The notes below the pieces were generated by a model. The model did no database searches. It was given only the letters and a program-made list of their open reading frames with translations, and was not told the origin of the DNA. This document shows, in pieces, positions 12,266-23,060 of a stretch of 64,000 bases of DNA (positions are counted from its first letter, which is position 1; every line of letters starts with the position of its first letter). The stretch comes from Amyelois transitella (taxonomy: Eukaryota; Arthropoda; Insecta; Lepidoptera; Pyralidae). The stretch spans positions 3,616,001 to 3,680,000 of the forward strand of contig NC_083526.1 of assembly GCF_032362555.1 (NCBI RefSeq). Reading direction: 5' to 3'. A program made the position numbers and the translations under genes.

Positions 12266-12293
12266 TCTACTTTAATTTCGACACCACCGCAAC

Positions 12294-12366
12294 GGCTTCG
12301 ATGGTCCAGTGGTTAGCGCGTGAGACTGTGAAGTTGGCGGTCCGAGTTCGAGTCCCAACAATAACA
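12294..12366 (+). repeat. tRNA-like SINE head
   Basis: Has a Pol III A box (TGGTCCAGTGG) and B box (GAGTTCGAGTCCC) at tRNA spacing. The 5' GCTTCGA has no matching 3' acceptor strand, so this is a tRNA-derived repeat head rather than a working tRNA gene. Confidence 0.55.
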
Positions 12367-13462
12367 AGATATGTATTAATTTTTATTAAAAATATTTTTT
12401 TTGTGTTGTTTGAGTGTATTTATTAAAAAAACTGAAAATCAAAATACTACATATAATCATACGGTAAAAATATTTTGTCTGTACATTTAATATTTTGACT
12501 GAAACAAATAGATAATTTTTTTTACATTTTTATTTTTATATACAGTATGCAATATATTATATTATTTTAAAAATGATTAATTATTATTTTAATTATAAAT
12601 TTCATCGTATTTGACTAGATATGCAAAAATATGAAATTGAAAACAGTAAGTACTTTTCAAATATTAGATATTTTACTCTGACGCGCATGCGCATTGTGCT
12701 ATCGCGCTCATACTCGAGGCTGAGTAATTCTTGTGTTTAAGGGGTGTTTGGTCATTACAAACTGTCTGACTGATTTAATACAACTTTGTAATAGTTATCT
12801 GAATAACATATATAAAAGTCAGACATTTAAAAATAAATTAAGTTGGTTAATTTTTTTTTGATAGAGCTTTAAAGCGTCTGACAAAAGTTCTGGCGCATGG
12901 AAAGCGTCTGACTTCTCTGATATGACTTCAGAGTAATAGTCTATAAAATATATATAAAAATCAGTCATAAAAATTTAAGTTAAGTAACTGTGATTTTTAG
13001 TTACCTTTCTCGCCTGGTACCTGCGCAGGTGTCACTGGGCAAGTCTCACAAACATGCAGGTATTAAAAGTACATGATAGACTACTGAGAATCGAAAGATC
13101 CATTCTTTAGAAAATAAGTTGTGTCTTACGGCTCTGGGATCTTGGACTACATGGCTAGTATGCTCGGAACTCGCTTTTGACAAATACATATCTGTGAGGC
13201 CTTGACACGTGTCTAACTGTGCTTTCTAAACAATTAATTAACTATAAAATATTATGTGATGACCAACTACCGACCTACTTACATACTTATTGCTTTTTTG
13301 TTCTAGCAGTGTTAATGCCGTTTTTAATTAGGTAAACCCGTAGGTATTTGCGTTACGCGAATAAATAAATTTTCTTTATCAAATACTTATATACCTATCA
13401 GAGTAAATTGATTTGTGATATACCTATACTTTAACGATGCAATATAATTCAGATAATTCGAA

Positions 13463-13562
13463 TAGCCAAATAGCTGAACGTGGCCATTCAGTCTTTTCAA
13501 GACTATTGGCTCTGTCTACCCCGCAAGGGATATAGACGTGACCATATGTATGTATGTATGTA
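13463..13562 (-). repeat. Family A interspersed repeat, fragment
   Basis: Reverse fragment with 'agccaaatagctgaacgtgg', the 'cttttcaagact' hairpin and 'agggatatagacgtgacc', ending in the ATGT tetranucleotide run that marks this end of the family. Confidence 0.8.
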
Positions 13563-13849
13563 ATTCTAATTTGATGGTAGGTACCTACAGGTTAAAATTT
13601 TGTTTAACATTTTATAATAACTACTTCATCTCTTGAAGTAAAAAGCGACTAAGGGAAAAGGCACAGTTCCTTCAGTGGAAGCTATCAGCCGCTTCTCTCC
13701 CCGTAAAAAGCCTGGAGATTCTTCCTTCTCCAGTTAAGGAGAGCCCTCAACCGTCCAACTGAGTAAACTTTACCTGTAACTATCTCTCCGTATCTCACTT
13801 CCATCCATAGTGAAAGATTATATTATGGTGTAGGTGATCATTAGGTTAG

Positions 13850-13945
13850 CCGATGGCACCGTTTGGTTTTAGTGGGTTCAAGCCCCACATAACCCATTCG
13901 GCTTCCCGTAGCCGGCCGGGTAGACCAAGGTCTTTCCAAACGTAA
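13850..13945 (+). repeat. Short interspersed repeat with tRNA-like T arm
   Basis: 'gtgggttcaagccccac' is a perfect T-arm shape (5-bp stem, 7-nt loop) and matches a B box. It is followed by 'ggcttcccgtagccggccg' and an A-run at about 13943. Probably a SINE fragment; it is not an intact tRNA. Confidence 0.4.
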
Positions 13946-13967
13946 AAAAAAAAAGTTGTTCATTAGG

Positions 13968-14035
13968 TTAGCTGAACGTGATGCCTTATTGATTCTGTCT
14001 ACTCCCGTAAAGGACAAATAGGACGTGATACTGTA
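13968..14035 (-). repeat. Family A fragment, degraded
   Basis: 'ttagctgaacgtgatgcc', 'ctgtctactcccgtaaagga' and 'ataggacgtgat' preserve the order of the reverse family A core, with many changes. Confidence 0.45.
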
Positions 14036-14149
14036 GAGTAATATGTATTATGATAAAATAAAAAATATCGCTAGTTCTTAATATAATTATTAACCCACTG
14101 TGCATAAAAATGTAAAAGTTTAGGCGCGAGGAGTAGTGCAGCAAAAAAC

Positions 14150-14386
14150 TATATTATCCACTGTCAATGTCAAAGTCAACTAAACAAATGTCATTTGTCA
14201 ATGTCCATTGTTTGTCCACAACAAACCAACGACAGACAACAGACAAATACAAGCGAAGCAAAATAAAAATCGGCTTCGTTTTTTTACGATGAAAAGTGAT
14301 AATAACTCAGATTTTAACTAATTATGCATGTTATATGCAATTAACTACATACAAATCATACTTTTTAATTTTTGGTATCCCAAAAA
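14150..14386 (+). promoter_or_regulatory. Likely promoter and 5' leader of GTF2H3
   Basis: From 14160 to 14212 the motif TGTCA/GTCA recurs (ctgtcaatgtcaaagtcaac, atgtcatttgtcaatgtcc). Similar TGACATTTG-type clusters precede MARCHF5 and lie in the presumed first exon of the SLC10 gene. A ten-codon upstream ORF begins at 14289. No TATA box is obvious. Confidence 0.4.
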
Positions 14387-17300
14387 ATGGCAGACGAAGA
14401 AGGTTAGGAAGTGTATTTTTCAAGAAATTTCTGCAACAATATTTCTTATTATTTGCGTTACGATTAATCTTGTTAGCTTGTCTGATAATTATATACTGAT
14501 GTCATTAAATATGTTGGTCAATAAATCCATTTTATTTTTATTTTTCAGCGCCATCAGACAGTAGTCTTTTGGTCATAGTAGTAGACACAAATCCGAACCA
14601 GCGTTACATAACAGAGGACCCCAAAGTCCTGACAAACTGCCTCGATGCCGTCATAGCGTTTGCCAATTCACATTTGATGCAGAAATCTGCCAACCAATTA
14701 GCAGTTATTGGGTGTCATTTTCATAAGAGGCATGTAGAAAAAATTCAACATAGTCAACTTATAAGACCAACCAGGATAACCTTTAATTAATAAAACTATC
14801 GGTTTTTTTTTCAGCGAATACTTATACCCCTCTCCTGGAAAACCTCTAGATGTGAGGCAAATAGATGGACAGTATGAATTGTTCACGTTGGTGGAGAAAA
14901 CTATTAAAGCAAGGCATGTCATATTTACTTACTTATTTGTAACCATCACACAAGGATATCAACATGTATCCTGCTTTTTGTAAAACCCTACTGTATCAAT
15001 CTCTTTTAACTGTGAAAAGAATAGGATATATTTATCAACAAATACAAAGATGTCAAAGATGTGAATTGGCACAAATTATTGTTAGTAATGATGTTAATGA
15101 CTATAATGCATATTCTATTCTGAAAAAAAAATATTTTTGCTAATTGCCATGGGAAAATACTCTAGACTTTCATCATAGCATATTATTATGCATTTTATCT
15201 CCCTATGTCATTTGGAATTTTATATTTTTCAACAACTTACTTCTTCCAGCAGAGCCTGTAGCTCAAGCAGTAGCTTACAGTAACAAAATACATTATCACA
15301 AAGATAGGTTTTGCTATAATATATTTTGTAACTAAAATTCCAGATTTTAAATGATAATTAACTTACAATACTTTAATTTTAGGTTAGTGAACCTAGTCAA
15401 AAGTCAGCCGCTTGAAGAAAAGCCAGGGGAATCACTTCTTGCTGGGGCTCTCGCGATGGCATTATGTTACATAGCTAGGGTAAGTTCACCCATTATTGAA
15501 CACAAGTCTAGATTTTTTCATTTTACCTATGAAAAGAAACCCTTGCATTTACATATAATAATCTTTGCTGGAGATGAGGTAAGCCATGTCTCATATTGGA
15601 TTATGGGCACATACTATGGTTTCCATCACTATTAAATCATTACTCACAACAGAATGATTTGTACATAACCATGTGCATTATGCTTTTTTATTTGGGCACT
15701 GTAAACCATCTGAAGTGTCACTCTTTTATTTAATTTTAACTTCTTGTTGTTGCTAACTAAGACCACACAAACACTTATTTTTTGTGAAATTGCAAATATC
15801 TCAAAGTACTTAACCAAATGGTTCTAGAAATTTTGTAAGGAACATTCATAAAATTTACTTTCCCCTCAATTTGATTGGCAGACTTCACTTGCTTTGCTTG
15901 CTTGATTAAAATAATAATTGGTCACTAATATTATAGTTCTTATTATTTATTTAAATTTAAATTTTCAGATGCGTCGTCAAGCAGCGCCAGGCCTGCGCAT
16001 GAGCAGTCGCATACTCATAGTGACTGGTAGTTCCGACACCGCAGCGCAGTACATCAACTACATGAATGTGTTCTTCACTGCTCAGGTAAATAGGTCATGA
16101 AATTTTAAATTCTTTTACTAGCAACAACTCTCTTATCTTTGGGTCTTCTCTTCATTATTTAGTTTATTTTTTTATTAGATTCTTTACATACATATAACCA
16201 CGTCTCCTTTATAAGGTTATATGAGCCAACAGTCTTGAAAAGACTGAAAGGCCACATTCAGCTGTATGGCTCATTGATGGAATTGAGACTCTTATAGGGA
16301 CATATTGCTAGCCCATTGCCTACAAAATCCCAAGTCGCCTTTCACATCATCCACGGGAAGATATGAGAGAGTGGTCCTATTCTAAATGCCGGGAACCACA
16401 AGCATATCATTGTTTTTAAATACCCATCTGATGATTCCAGAAGCAACAAGTGCTCATCGACGTGTGCTCGTTGGACAAGCACCTCAGTTTGCTGCAACAG
16501 GGCTGCGACATCACGGGCGGGTTGTACCTCAAGATACCAACGTTAGAAGGCCTATTACAGTATCTTTTGGTATGTAATTTAAATTAAAGTTTACCTGGTG
16601 AAAGATCTGGTCAAGGGTACCGAAACCTCTGATGAAAAGTAAAGTATTGGATCGTGGTAAGTGGAAAAATAAAGTCTCTGCCCACTTCGCTGGGAAAGAC
16701 GCGTGGTTTTATGGATTTGTCATTTAAATTGAAAATATTACATTGTTATTATATGCATGGTCTGTTAAGAATAAGAGTCGACTTTGTCTAGATTTCATTA
16801 CTTTTTAGAGATAAACAAACAGCTCCATTGGGAGCATGCTAGTTTTTTAATAGAGAAGAGTGTTTTAGTGTGTTGTTATTTGACAATTTTATGCATGTAA
16901 TTGTCAACATATTACAAAGTCTGAAGCAGATTTAAGAAGGATTATATAAATATTGAAAAGCAATGGTCTTAAAATTGAGCCTTGAGGCACCCCACCGGCT
17001 CGTTGCAATACTTCTATTTCATGTCAAATTGATACTTTTATTAATTAACTGGCGACCCGCCCCTGCTTCGCACGTAGCATTTATACATATAAACCTATTG
17101 AATTACCATCTATAAAAAACCTGCATCAAAATCCGTTGTGCAGTTTTAAAAATCTAAGCACTTGATTGAGTTAGCCTCGAATTAAGTTCGAGACTTGTGT
17201 TACAAGATACTAACTCAACGATAATATATTTTATAATAAATACTTATATAGATAAACATCAAAGAAAATTTTTCCCATCATCCCTGGCCGGGATTCGAAC

Positions 17301-18385
17301 CCGGGACTTCCGGTGTCTCAGACAAGGGTACTACCGCTGCGCCACAGAGGCTGAAATAAAACGGAAAAACGCGAAAAGCTACTTCACTTTATACTATATA
17401 CCTAGTGGTTATGTGATTTCCCAGTGGGTGTTTCTGCCCGACTGCTCGGAGCGCACGAAGCTGGTGCTGCCCGGGCGCGGCCGCGTGGACTACCGCGCCG
17501 CCTGCTTCTGCCACCGCGACCTGCTCACCGTCGGATACGTGTGCTCCGTGTGTCTTAGCGGTCCGTATATATCCTGATTATATTATTAATGCGAAAGCTT
17601 GTACTCACAAGCTTTCGCATTAATAATATAATATGATTTAACAAATTAATGTATATAACAAACATCCATACCCACATACTCATGTGGGTATGGATGTTTG
17701 TTACTCTTTCACGCTAATATGTACTACTTAACCGTTAACGATGAAATTTGACGAATTACGATGAATATATAACTGATATATTTTATTTTACAGTGTTCTG
17801 CAAGTTCAGTCCAATATGCACCACTTGTCAGTAAGTATATTTCTACTTATTATTTAAAAATGCAAAGAGATATGAGATTAATCTTTTAAAATTAATTATG
17901 TTTCATGAATTGTGACATATTAATGTTTTAACTCATACACGTTTTCAATAACAGTCTCTTATGTTATTCAGTAGGTACTAGATTCCCGCGTATTTGCTTG
18001 CATATAAATTGCATCTTTTGCGGTAACCTGATGTATAAGCTGTAATGTTTTTTATAATTTGTTGCATATCTTGGTACTAATAAGATAATAATATTTTTTT
18101 AATAAAAAACAATTATCTTGATAAAAAGAAACAGAATATATTTCTGTCCAAATAAAATAGCCACAGCAATTTAATTGAAATGATTGAATTTTTAAGTATC
18201 GTTCGTTAGTAAGTATTCCAAAACGACTTACTCTAGGGCTCAGCTCAATTTGTGTAATTTGTTCCATAAACATTTGTTTATTTCATTATAGCGACAGTAA
18301 ATTTAGTTGTTTTTTTTTCAGCACCGTGTTCAAGATCGGTGGCCCATTGCCCATGATGAAGGCGAAGAAGAGGAAGAAGGTGTGA
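14387..18385 (+). CDS. GTF2H3: General transcription factor IIH subunit 3 (p34/Tfb4)
   Basis: Structural subunit of the TFIIH core, acting in the nucleus in RNA polymerase II initiation and nucleotide excision repair, partnered with p44. Nine coding exons: 14387-14402, 14549-14729, 14815-14913, 15383-15479, 15969-16085, 16441-16569, 17425-17560, 17794-17830, 18322-18385 (876 nt, 291 aa, close to the ~308 of the human protein). N-terminal von Willebrand A-like fold starts at [10 protein letters not shown] (residues ~12-21); [14 protein letters not shown] (~115-128) and [12 protein letters not shown] (~190-201) are family signatures. A C-terminal zinc-binding region has Cys 240, 242, 253, 256, 261, 267 and 270, and the tail is Lys/Arg-rich. 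All phases join without a stop. Introns 2 and 3 use GC donors (gcatgt). Introns hold a family A repeat, a tRNA-SINE and two perfect hairpins. Identification is from remembered family sequence; strong. Confidence 0.93.
16186..16404 (+). repeat. Family A interspersed repeat in GTF2H3 intron 5
   Basis: Forward, nearly full-length copy ending 'gccgggaaccacaagc' only 36 bases before the acceptor of exon 6, so it supplies sequence close to the branch-point region. An internal stretch is deleted. Confidence 0.8.
17048..17157 (+). repeat. Degenerate repeat tail (family C-like)
   Basis: 'gcatcaaaatccgttgtgcag' with 'cgcccctgcttcgcacg' is a typical old lepidopteran non-LTR repeat phrase. It lies next to the SINE at 17158. 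Confidence 0.45.
17158..17351 (-). mobile_element. tRNA-derived SINE (family B) in GTF2H3 intron 6
   Basis: Read on the minus strand it starts with a tRNA-like head (GCCTCTGTGGCGCAGCGG with an A box, and a B box within GGGTTCGAATCCCGGCC), followed by a body with 'atctatataagtatttatt' and 'cgaggctaactcaatca'. A second copy lies at 58751-59010. It ends 73 bases before exon 7. Confidence 0.85.
17577..17632. repeat. Perfect hairpin, 26-bp arms, ACTC loop
   Basis: Arms 17577-17602 and 17607-17632 are exact reverse complements (core GCGAAAGCTTGT) around ACTC. It starts 17 bases after exon 7 of GTF2H3. Confidence 0.95.
17656..17703. repeat. Perfect hairpin, 22-bp arms, ACTC loop
   Basis: Arms 17656-17677 and 17682-17703 are exact reverse complements (core CATCCATACCCACAT), again around the loop ACTC. 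It lies 23 bases downstream of the previous hairpin. Confidence 0.95.
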
Positions 18386-18790
18386 AGAGACTGATGCGTT
18401 TATGTAAATATGATTTAATATACATTTTTAAGTACTTATCGAAATAGTTTTATTTTTATCATTTTGATTTATATTAGTTGCGACTGGTGCTTTCATGGTG
18501 TGAGAAAATATTGTGAAACCTGCACTTTCAGGCAATTAGTTGTGTAACCTGCAAAGGTGCCCCTGCAAAGGTAGTAGAGGTCAGATGGGAGTCGCTTTGT
18601 ATAAAACCTGACTCACCCACAAGGATCGTGGTGACAGGCTGAAAAAGATGAGTTTTAAATTCACACCATACATAATTATGGTATTATTTACATACCAAGT
18701 TGAAATAATCTTTTGTTCATAGGAAAAGAATAAGTTCTAGAAATTATTCTTACACTATGACTTGCAATATTTCAATTATATCATGAAACC
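18386..18790. other. 3' end of GTF2H3 and downstream sequence
   Basis: Presumed 3' UTR after the TGA. The nearest poly(A)-signal-like words are variants (AATATA at about 18417). Nothing else is recognised. Confidence 0.35.
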
Positions 18791-18792
18791 AT

Positions 18793-18876
18793 CCGGTTGA
18801 ACGTGACTTTTCAGTCTTTTCGAGACCGTCGGCTCTGTCTACCCCGTAAGAGGTAAAGTCGGGGTATATGTATGTC
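18793..18876 (-). repeat. Family A fragment
   Basis: Reverse fragment: 'ggttgaacgtgac', 'cagtcttttcgagaccgt', 'ggctctgtctaccccgtaag', then 'atatgtatgt'. Confidence 0.7.
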
Positions 18877-21091
18877 CTTAAAATATAGTTTTTGCTTAGG
18901 CGTCAAAGCGTAACGATATCTTCAATATCTTTAAATGCAATACAATCACAAATAAACTAATTAGGCGATTAGCTGATTTAAATGAGATATGGAAATCGTC
19001 TTTATGACGGTAGGCTTTGTTACAAGGAAAAGTTTATCGGAGATTGAAATATCAATTGCCCTTGTCTAATACGAAACTCATTATAATAGAAAGTGCAGTG
19101 ACATTGCATAAAGCATAAATTGTTTTCAAGGATGGCACATAAGGTCACACTGTTTTGTTAATAAAAGTAATTAGGGTAGATATTTATATAACTGCCTAAT
19201 TATTTATTTAAAAAAAATCTAAATCTTACGCTGCGACCACGTTGCAATGCCTGTTTTTAACTAAAAAAATTGACAATTGTTTTTATTTTTTCTAAAATCT
19301 TGACACCTGGGATTGCTTTTATTTCTGTTGTAAATTACCAAAATAATAAAGTTCACCTTTTGCTAAAAAAAAATATATGAAATAAATAAGATAAATAAGA
19401 TTTAAATACATGAATATATAATAGATTGAAATAAAAAGATTAAACATAATCAGTCTGTATATTTTTGAGTTATCAAAAAAACAATTAATTAGCTTACATT
19501 TAGTGAGTCGCCATGATTGATAAAATGAATTACAACATTATGAAGCCTTAATTTTAACCGACACGTCCTAGATTCTATTGTATATAATCATGAGTTATAA
19601 AAGTAGTTTAGCTATAGGTAATAAAAGAAAACAATATAGTGGAAATAATATCCTCTTTTATACACTTCAATTTGTGTCCAATTTTTTTTTGCGAAGCTGA
19701 CTGAAACATACTTTTTACAACCGATAATTTGTCGATAAACAATGCATTTATATTAACTATCTGACTGATTAATGATGTTATTGCGGTTGCAATATAGATT
19801 ATTTAGTGTTAGACGCGATAAAAATATTTAAATCCAATTTAATTTTTCACACATTTGCAGAAGTTCGAGATAAAAATCTATACAAGATTAAAATAAAGTA
19901 ATGAATTGACATTGTTATACCTCTGATTTCCTTATTGATAAAATTTGAAACGCAACCCTATAATACGCATTATAGGGTATTATTAGAGTTGTGTATAATC
20001 TTTCTTTTCAAAGAACGATGAGAAAGAATTTTCCTGATCGGTTCCGTATTTCCGAAGATTACCCCTTACTTTATTGATTTACTTTTTTACTTTGATAATT
20101 TACTTGATTAACTTTAGTCCCCACGTGCTACTTGTCTATCTTAACTATGCGGAGACTAAAATGACGAAGTTAGTGGATAATGGCTAGCTGTAAAACGGAA
20201 ACAGTATCACATAATAAAGATGGCTTATTATACTTGAGTCTTGCATCGCATCCAGTTTTCTGCCCCAACCATTGCGACCAGTTGCGACGTCACATTGACA
20301 AGTATTCCAGAAATTTAGTAGAGTATGTTTGTTACTCCTTCACGGAAAATTTTACTCTTTCACGAAAAATCTACTGGACATATTTTGATGAAATTTGGTA
20401 CATATTATGTTATTCCCGGTTACATTCTAAGCTCTCTAGGTAATTGTTTTACATTATAACGATAAGAAACTATACCTAGAAAAAAACCTGGAGTGTGACA
20501 AAATACTACATAATAGCATTAACGCGCACGTATCGTTCTATTATTTTATGTCGAACGTTTTGAATAATGTTCATCACAGAGTTAATGAAAACCGGTAAGG
20601 TGCGCGTTTAATACTTGTATTATTTTTGAATAGTATGAAGCAACGCGAAAGTTTAAAGTCAGTTGTTACAAAATAAGCTAAATAAAAAAGATAATTTCTT
20701 ATCGGCTTCCGCCCCACTTTGTGTAGCCAGTATGAGGAATTTCCAATGTGTAATTTTGCTACTTTTCTATTCAACTTCATTTCAATACAATTATATCGAA
20801 GCACTTATTTCATTCAATGATTAATAACAACTAAACTTAACAAATGGTCATGGCCTTAACAAGAGTTAGAGATGAGAAATGAATTCAGGATGGCAAGTTG
20901 CTCGCGTATGATTTCCCGAGTTAAGTTTATTGTCTAAATCATGGTTTACTTTTCAAACAATCTTAGTTGAAGGCATGTTATTTCTAAGCAATTAGTGTTC
21001 TAATAGACTGTCGATAAATTACAGTCGAAACTTGGCCGTAACTTAATTTTCCGTCGTAAATTATTAAAACGACTAAAATCAATGATCTTAC
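18877..21091. other. Intergenic AT-rich sequence
   Basis: No gene is supported. A 10-bp-arm hairpin with loop ACGC lies at 19955-19978 (ACCCTATAAT). About 20325-20420 holds the repeat phrase 'tgtttgttactccttcacg'. Open frames at 20180-20443 and 20574-20804 have no motif. Confidence 0.4.
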
Positions 21092-22169
21092 CTCAGGAAA
21101 GCAAACCTACAAACTTGCCGATCTATATTTGCTATGTTTTGTCGATGGCTTCGAAAGCATTATCTATTTCTGTTTCTAATACTCTAGCATCAGTACTAGG
21201 TCTTCTGTCTACTACTGTAGGGTTTAAATTAGTAGATTTTTCGTCCGTCGGTTCCGCCACTTTGGCGTCGGCGCTCCATCTTCGATTACTGTCGATTGTG
21301 ATGTCAGGTTTAACTGGTTGGTTCACGTGGTATTCCATCGTCTTTGGCCTTTCTGCTGGTGTGTAGTTCTGAAAATTATCGGCTTTTAATAATCGAACAT
21401 GATGACGAAAAAAGTGGGGGGAAACGACCCAGAGGCCGCTGATAAAAGCGGTGGTCGGATCAGATCTCTGAGAGGTTGGAAACAGAGATCAGCGTCGCGC
21501 TGCATCAAGCGACGGATCTCAACCGATGAAAACAGTCACACAATCAGAGTCACGCTCACGATACTCGGTATTAAGTGACTAGTTAAGGATAGATAGAGAG
21601 TTATATAGGCAGTATAAGCACCTTATTATAAAGGCAGAGAATACATCTATCCACTTGGCACGATCATTGCATACATGTATATTTGCTTCATCCACATTCA
21701 TCAATCTTTTCACGCAGGCTCGTCGGTTAAGTTTGACCTTGATCGACCTTACACCAGAACACTCCCAATTTGATACACTACTATTTGATAGGTGTGTACC
21801 TCAAAAAAAAAAGAATAGATAGAGTCAAAAAACTTCTCTTCAAACTTTATTATCTAGGAGATAACCGTTAAATTATTTTTACATCTCATCTTTTTCAATA
21901 GGTAAGCTGTTGTAAATTTTTAGTTTATAAGTTGTCTTATTGTCAGCTTAAGTATTCATACCTCTCCATAAAGATCCTTGCTCAAGGAATGCCTCTTCTT
22001 GTTGGCCTGTTTGAGCCTCCCAGACCTGGAGATAGACAGTTTCCGCCGGCTATCCATGGGGGGTTCACCATCTTCCAAATCCCCTTCATAAACAATCGTT
22101 CGAGATTTCTTCTCGCTTGGGGTAAATAGGGATTTCAGATATTTCGCCATTTTGTTATTTCATTACGCG
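21092..22169 (-). CDS. PRR15-like small protein with SRSGR motif
   Basis: Two coding exons on the minus strand: 22150-21962 (63 codons, donor gtatga) and 21368-21132 (79 codons with the TAG), both phase 0, giving 141 aa. Exon 1 has an acceptor (catctcataatttccag) ending at 22170, so the ATG exon starts at 22169; exon 2 has acceptor attttcag. Residues ~34-52 (DSRRKLSISRSGRLKQANKK) match the SRRxLxISxSGRFKxKRK core of the vertebrate PRR15/PRR15L family. The N-terminal 'YLKSLFTPSEKKSR' also fits its K-rich start. No signal peptide, membrane segment or enzyme motif is visible. The family has no established biochemical function that I can state. A donor (gtaaga) 40 bases past the stop implies a 3' UTR intron. 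Coding status good; family medium. Confidence 0.7.
22155..22163 (-). promoter_or_regulatory. Minimal upstream ORF (ATG AAA TAA)
   Basis: On the minus strand a two-codon uORF ends 4 bases before the PRR15-like start codon and lies inside the same exon. It could lower translation of the main frame or promote re-initiation. This is inference from position only. Confidence 0.45.
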
Positions 22170-22334
22170 CTGGAAATTATGAGATGTTAATTTAGTATAC
22201 ATTGATACCGTCGGATGCCGTAAATGGTAAGTAAAGGAAAAGTGCTAACAGCTGATTCATTTCCAGGACGGGCAAAGATACGGCAGCCAGCTTCTGTACT
22301 AGGTAATACTACACATAAAGATAGCCACATCTAG

Positions 22335-22375
22335 GTAGGTATATCCCTTGCGGGGTAAACAGACAGTTTTGAAAA
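22335..22375 (+). repeat. Family A fragment
   Basis: Short forward piece 'tatcccttgcggggtaaaca' plus 'cagttttgaaaa'. Confidence 0.55.
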
Positions 22376-22963
22376 TTAATACTACACATACCTTATTATT
22401 CAAATACCAAGAAAATATATGGTTATAATTGACTAACAGCAAATAATGGAATCTGGGTAAACATATATTTGGCCAAAGCATTTAATATAAAAATACGCCA
22501 AATTATTTTTGTTCATAAAACGTAGTGCACATGTACTTAGCTAAAAGAGCGTCCGTATCGTGTATACCTGTATCTCTTTAGAGAAATGCGTCTAATCTAC
22601 GGAAACAAACTCTACAAATTAATGTAGAAAGCCTATAAAAAATTGCTGGCTTTGGATGTATGGAATTGAACTTTGGTATCTATACCTAATAAATAGTAAT
22701 AAATAGTAGCTACCTATCTCTTTAAAAAACTTAATGCAAGGTTTTTCTACATTTCACAAGTTACATACAGACTAAAATTAACCCCTGCGATGCCAGGGCG
22801 GAACACTAGTTTTAAACAATTGAAACACTATCTCGAGATATGAAATCTAGAATATAAAATTTCACCAAACTCAAGGTCTCACCCGTTCAACCGATAACCT
22901 ATCGAAGTCTTCAGCCGATCACAAAATTAAGTTAACATTACAAGTAACCAGGCAGGTACTTAC

Positions 22964-23010
22964 TGTTCACTATTGCTTTTCCGATAAGGTTGTTTGCAAT
23001 TTAACAATGC
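22964..23010 (-). other. Possible non-coding first exon of PRR15-like gene
   Basis: On the minus strand 'aatagtgaaca|gtaagt' gives a good donor at 22963. The sequence upstream (to about 23060) is GC-richer than its surroundings. It would pair with the acceptor at 22170. The 5' border is arbitrary, and no RNA evidence is available. Confidence 0.3.
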
Positions 23011-23060
23011 AGCCTCCGCCCGCACGACTAAACACGCACTGCACTGTAACTGCCACCTAT

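Larger units (their letters stand above)
11146..13143. mobile_element. Fold-back element with ~595-bp inverted arms
   Basis: The arm at 11146-11739 is the reverse complement of the arm at 12546-13143, apart from a few substitutions and a 4-base indel; this was read along the whole length. Outer ends start AAGATCCCAGAGCCG. Similarity may reach slightly further out (CCAT..AG on both sides). Arms contain sub-repeats (TTAACTTAA..GACTG..TTTATATAT), an ACCTGCGCAGGT palindrome and a GCGCATGCGC palindrome. The ~806-bp centre carries a reverse family A repeat, a tRNA-like SINE head and an acidic peptide remnant. No transposase is recognised. Either a fold-back/long-TIR DNA element or an inverted duplication. 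No clear target duplication is seen. Confidence 0.8.

Noticed and set aside
12294-12366. Possible tRNA gene
   Set aside because: A and B boxes are present, but the acceptor strands do not pair and it sits in repeat-rich sequence, so it is a SINE head.
14403-14548. Alternative GTF2H3 start inside the ~14328 open frame
   Set aside because: That frame lies mostly in intron 1. Starting at 14387 gives MADEE and joins exon 2 in the frame that matches the family.
17270-17351. Possible tRNA gene on the minus strand
   Set aside because: The tRNA-like head is joined to a repeated body also found at 58751-59010, so it is a SINE and not a functional tRNA.
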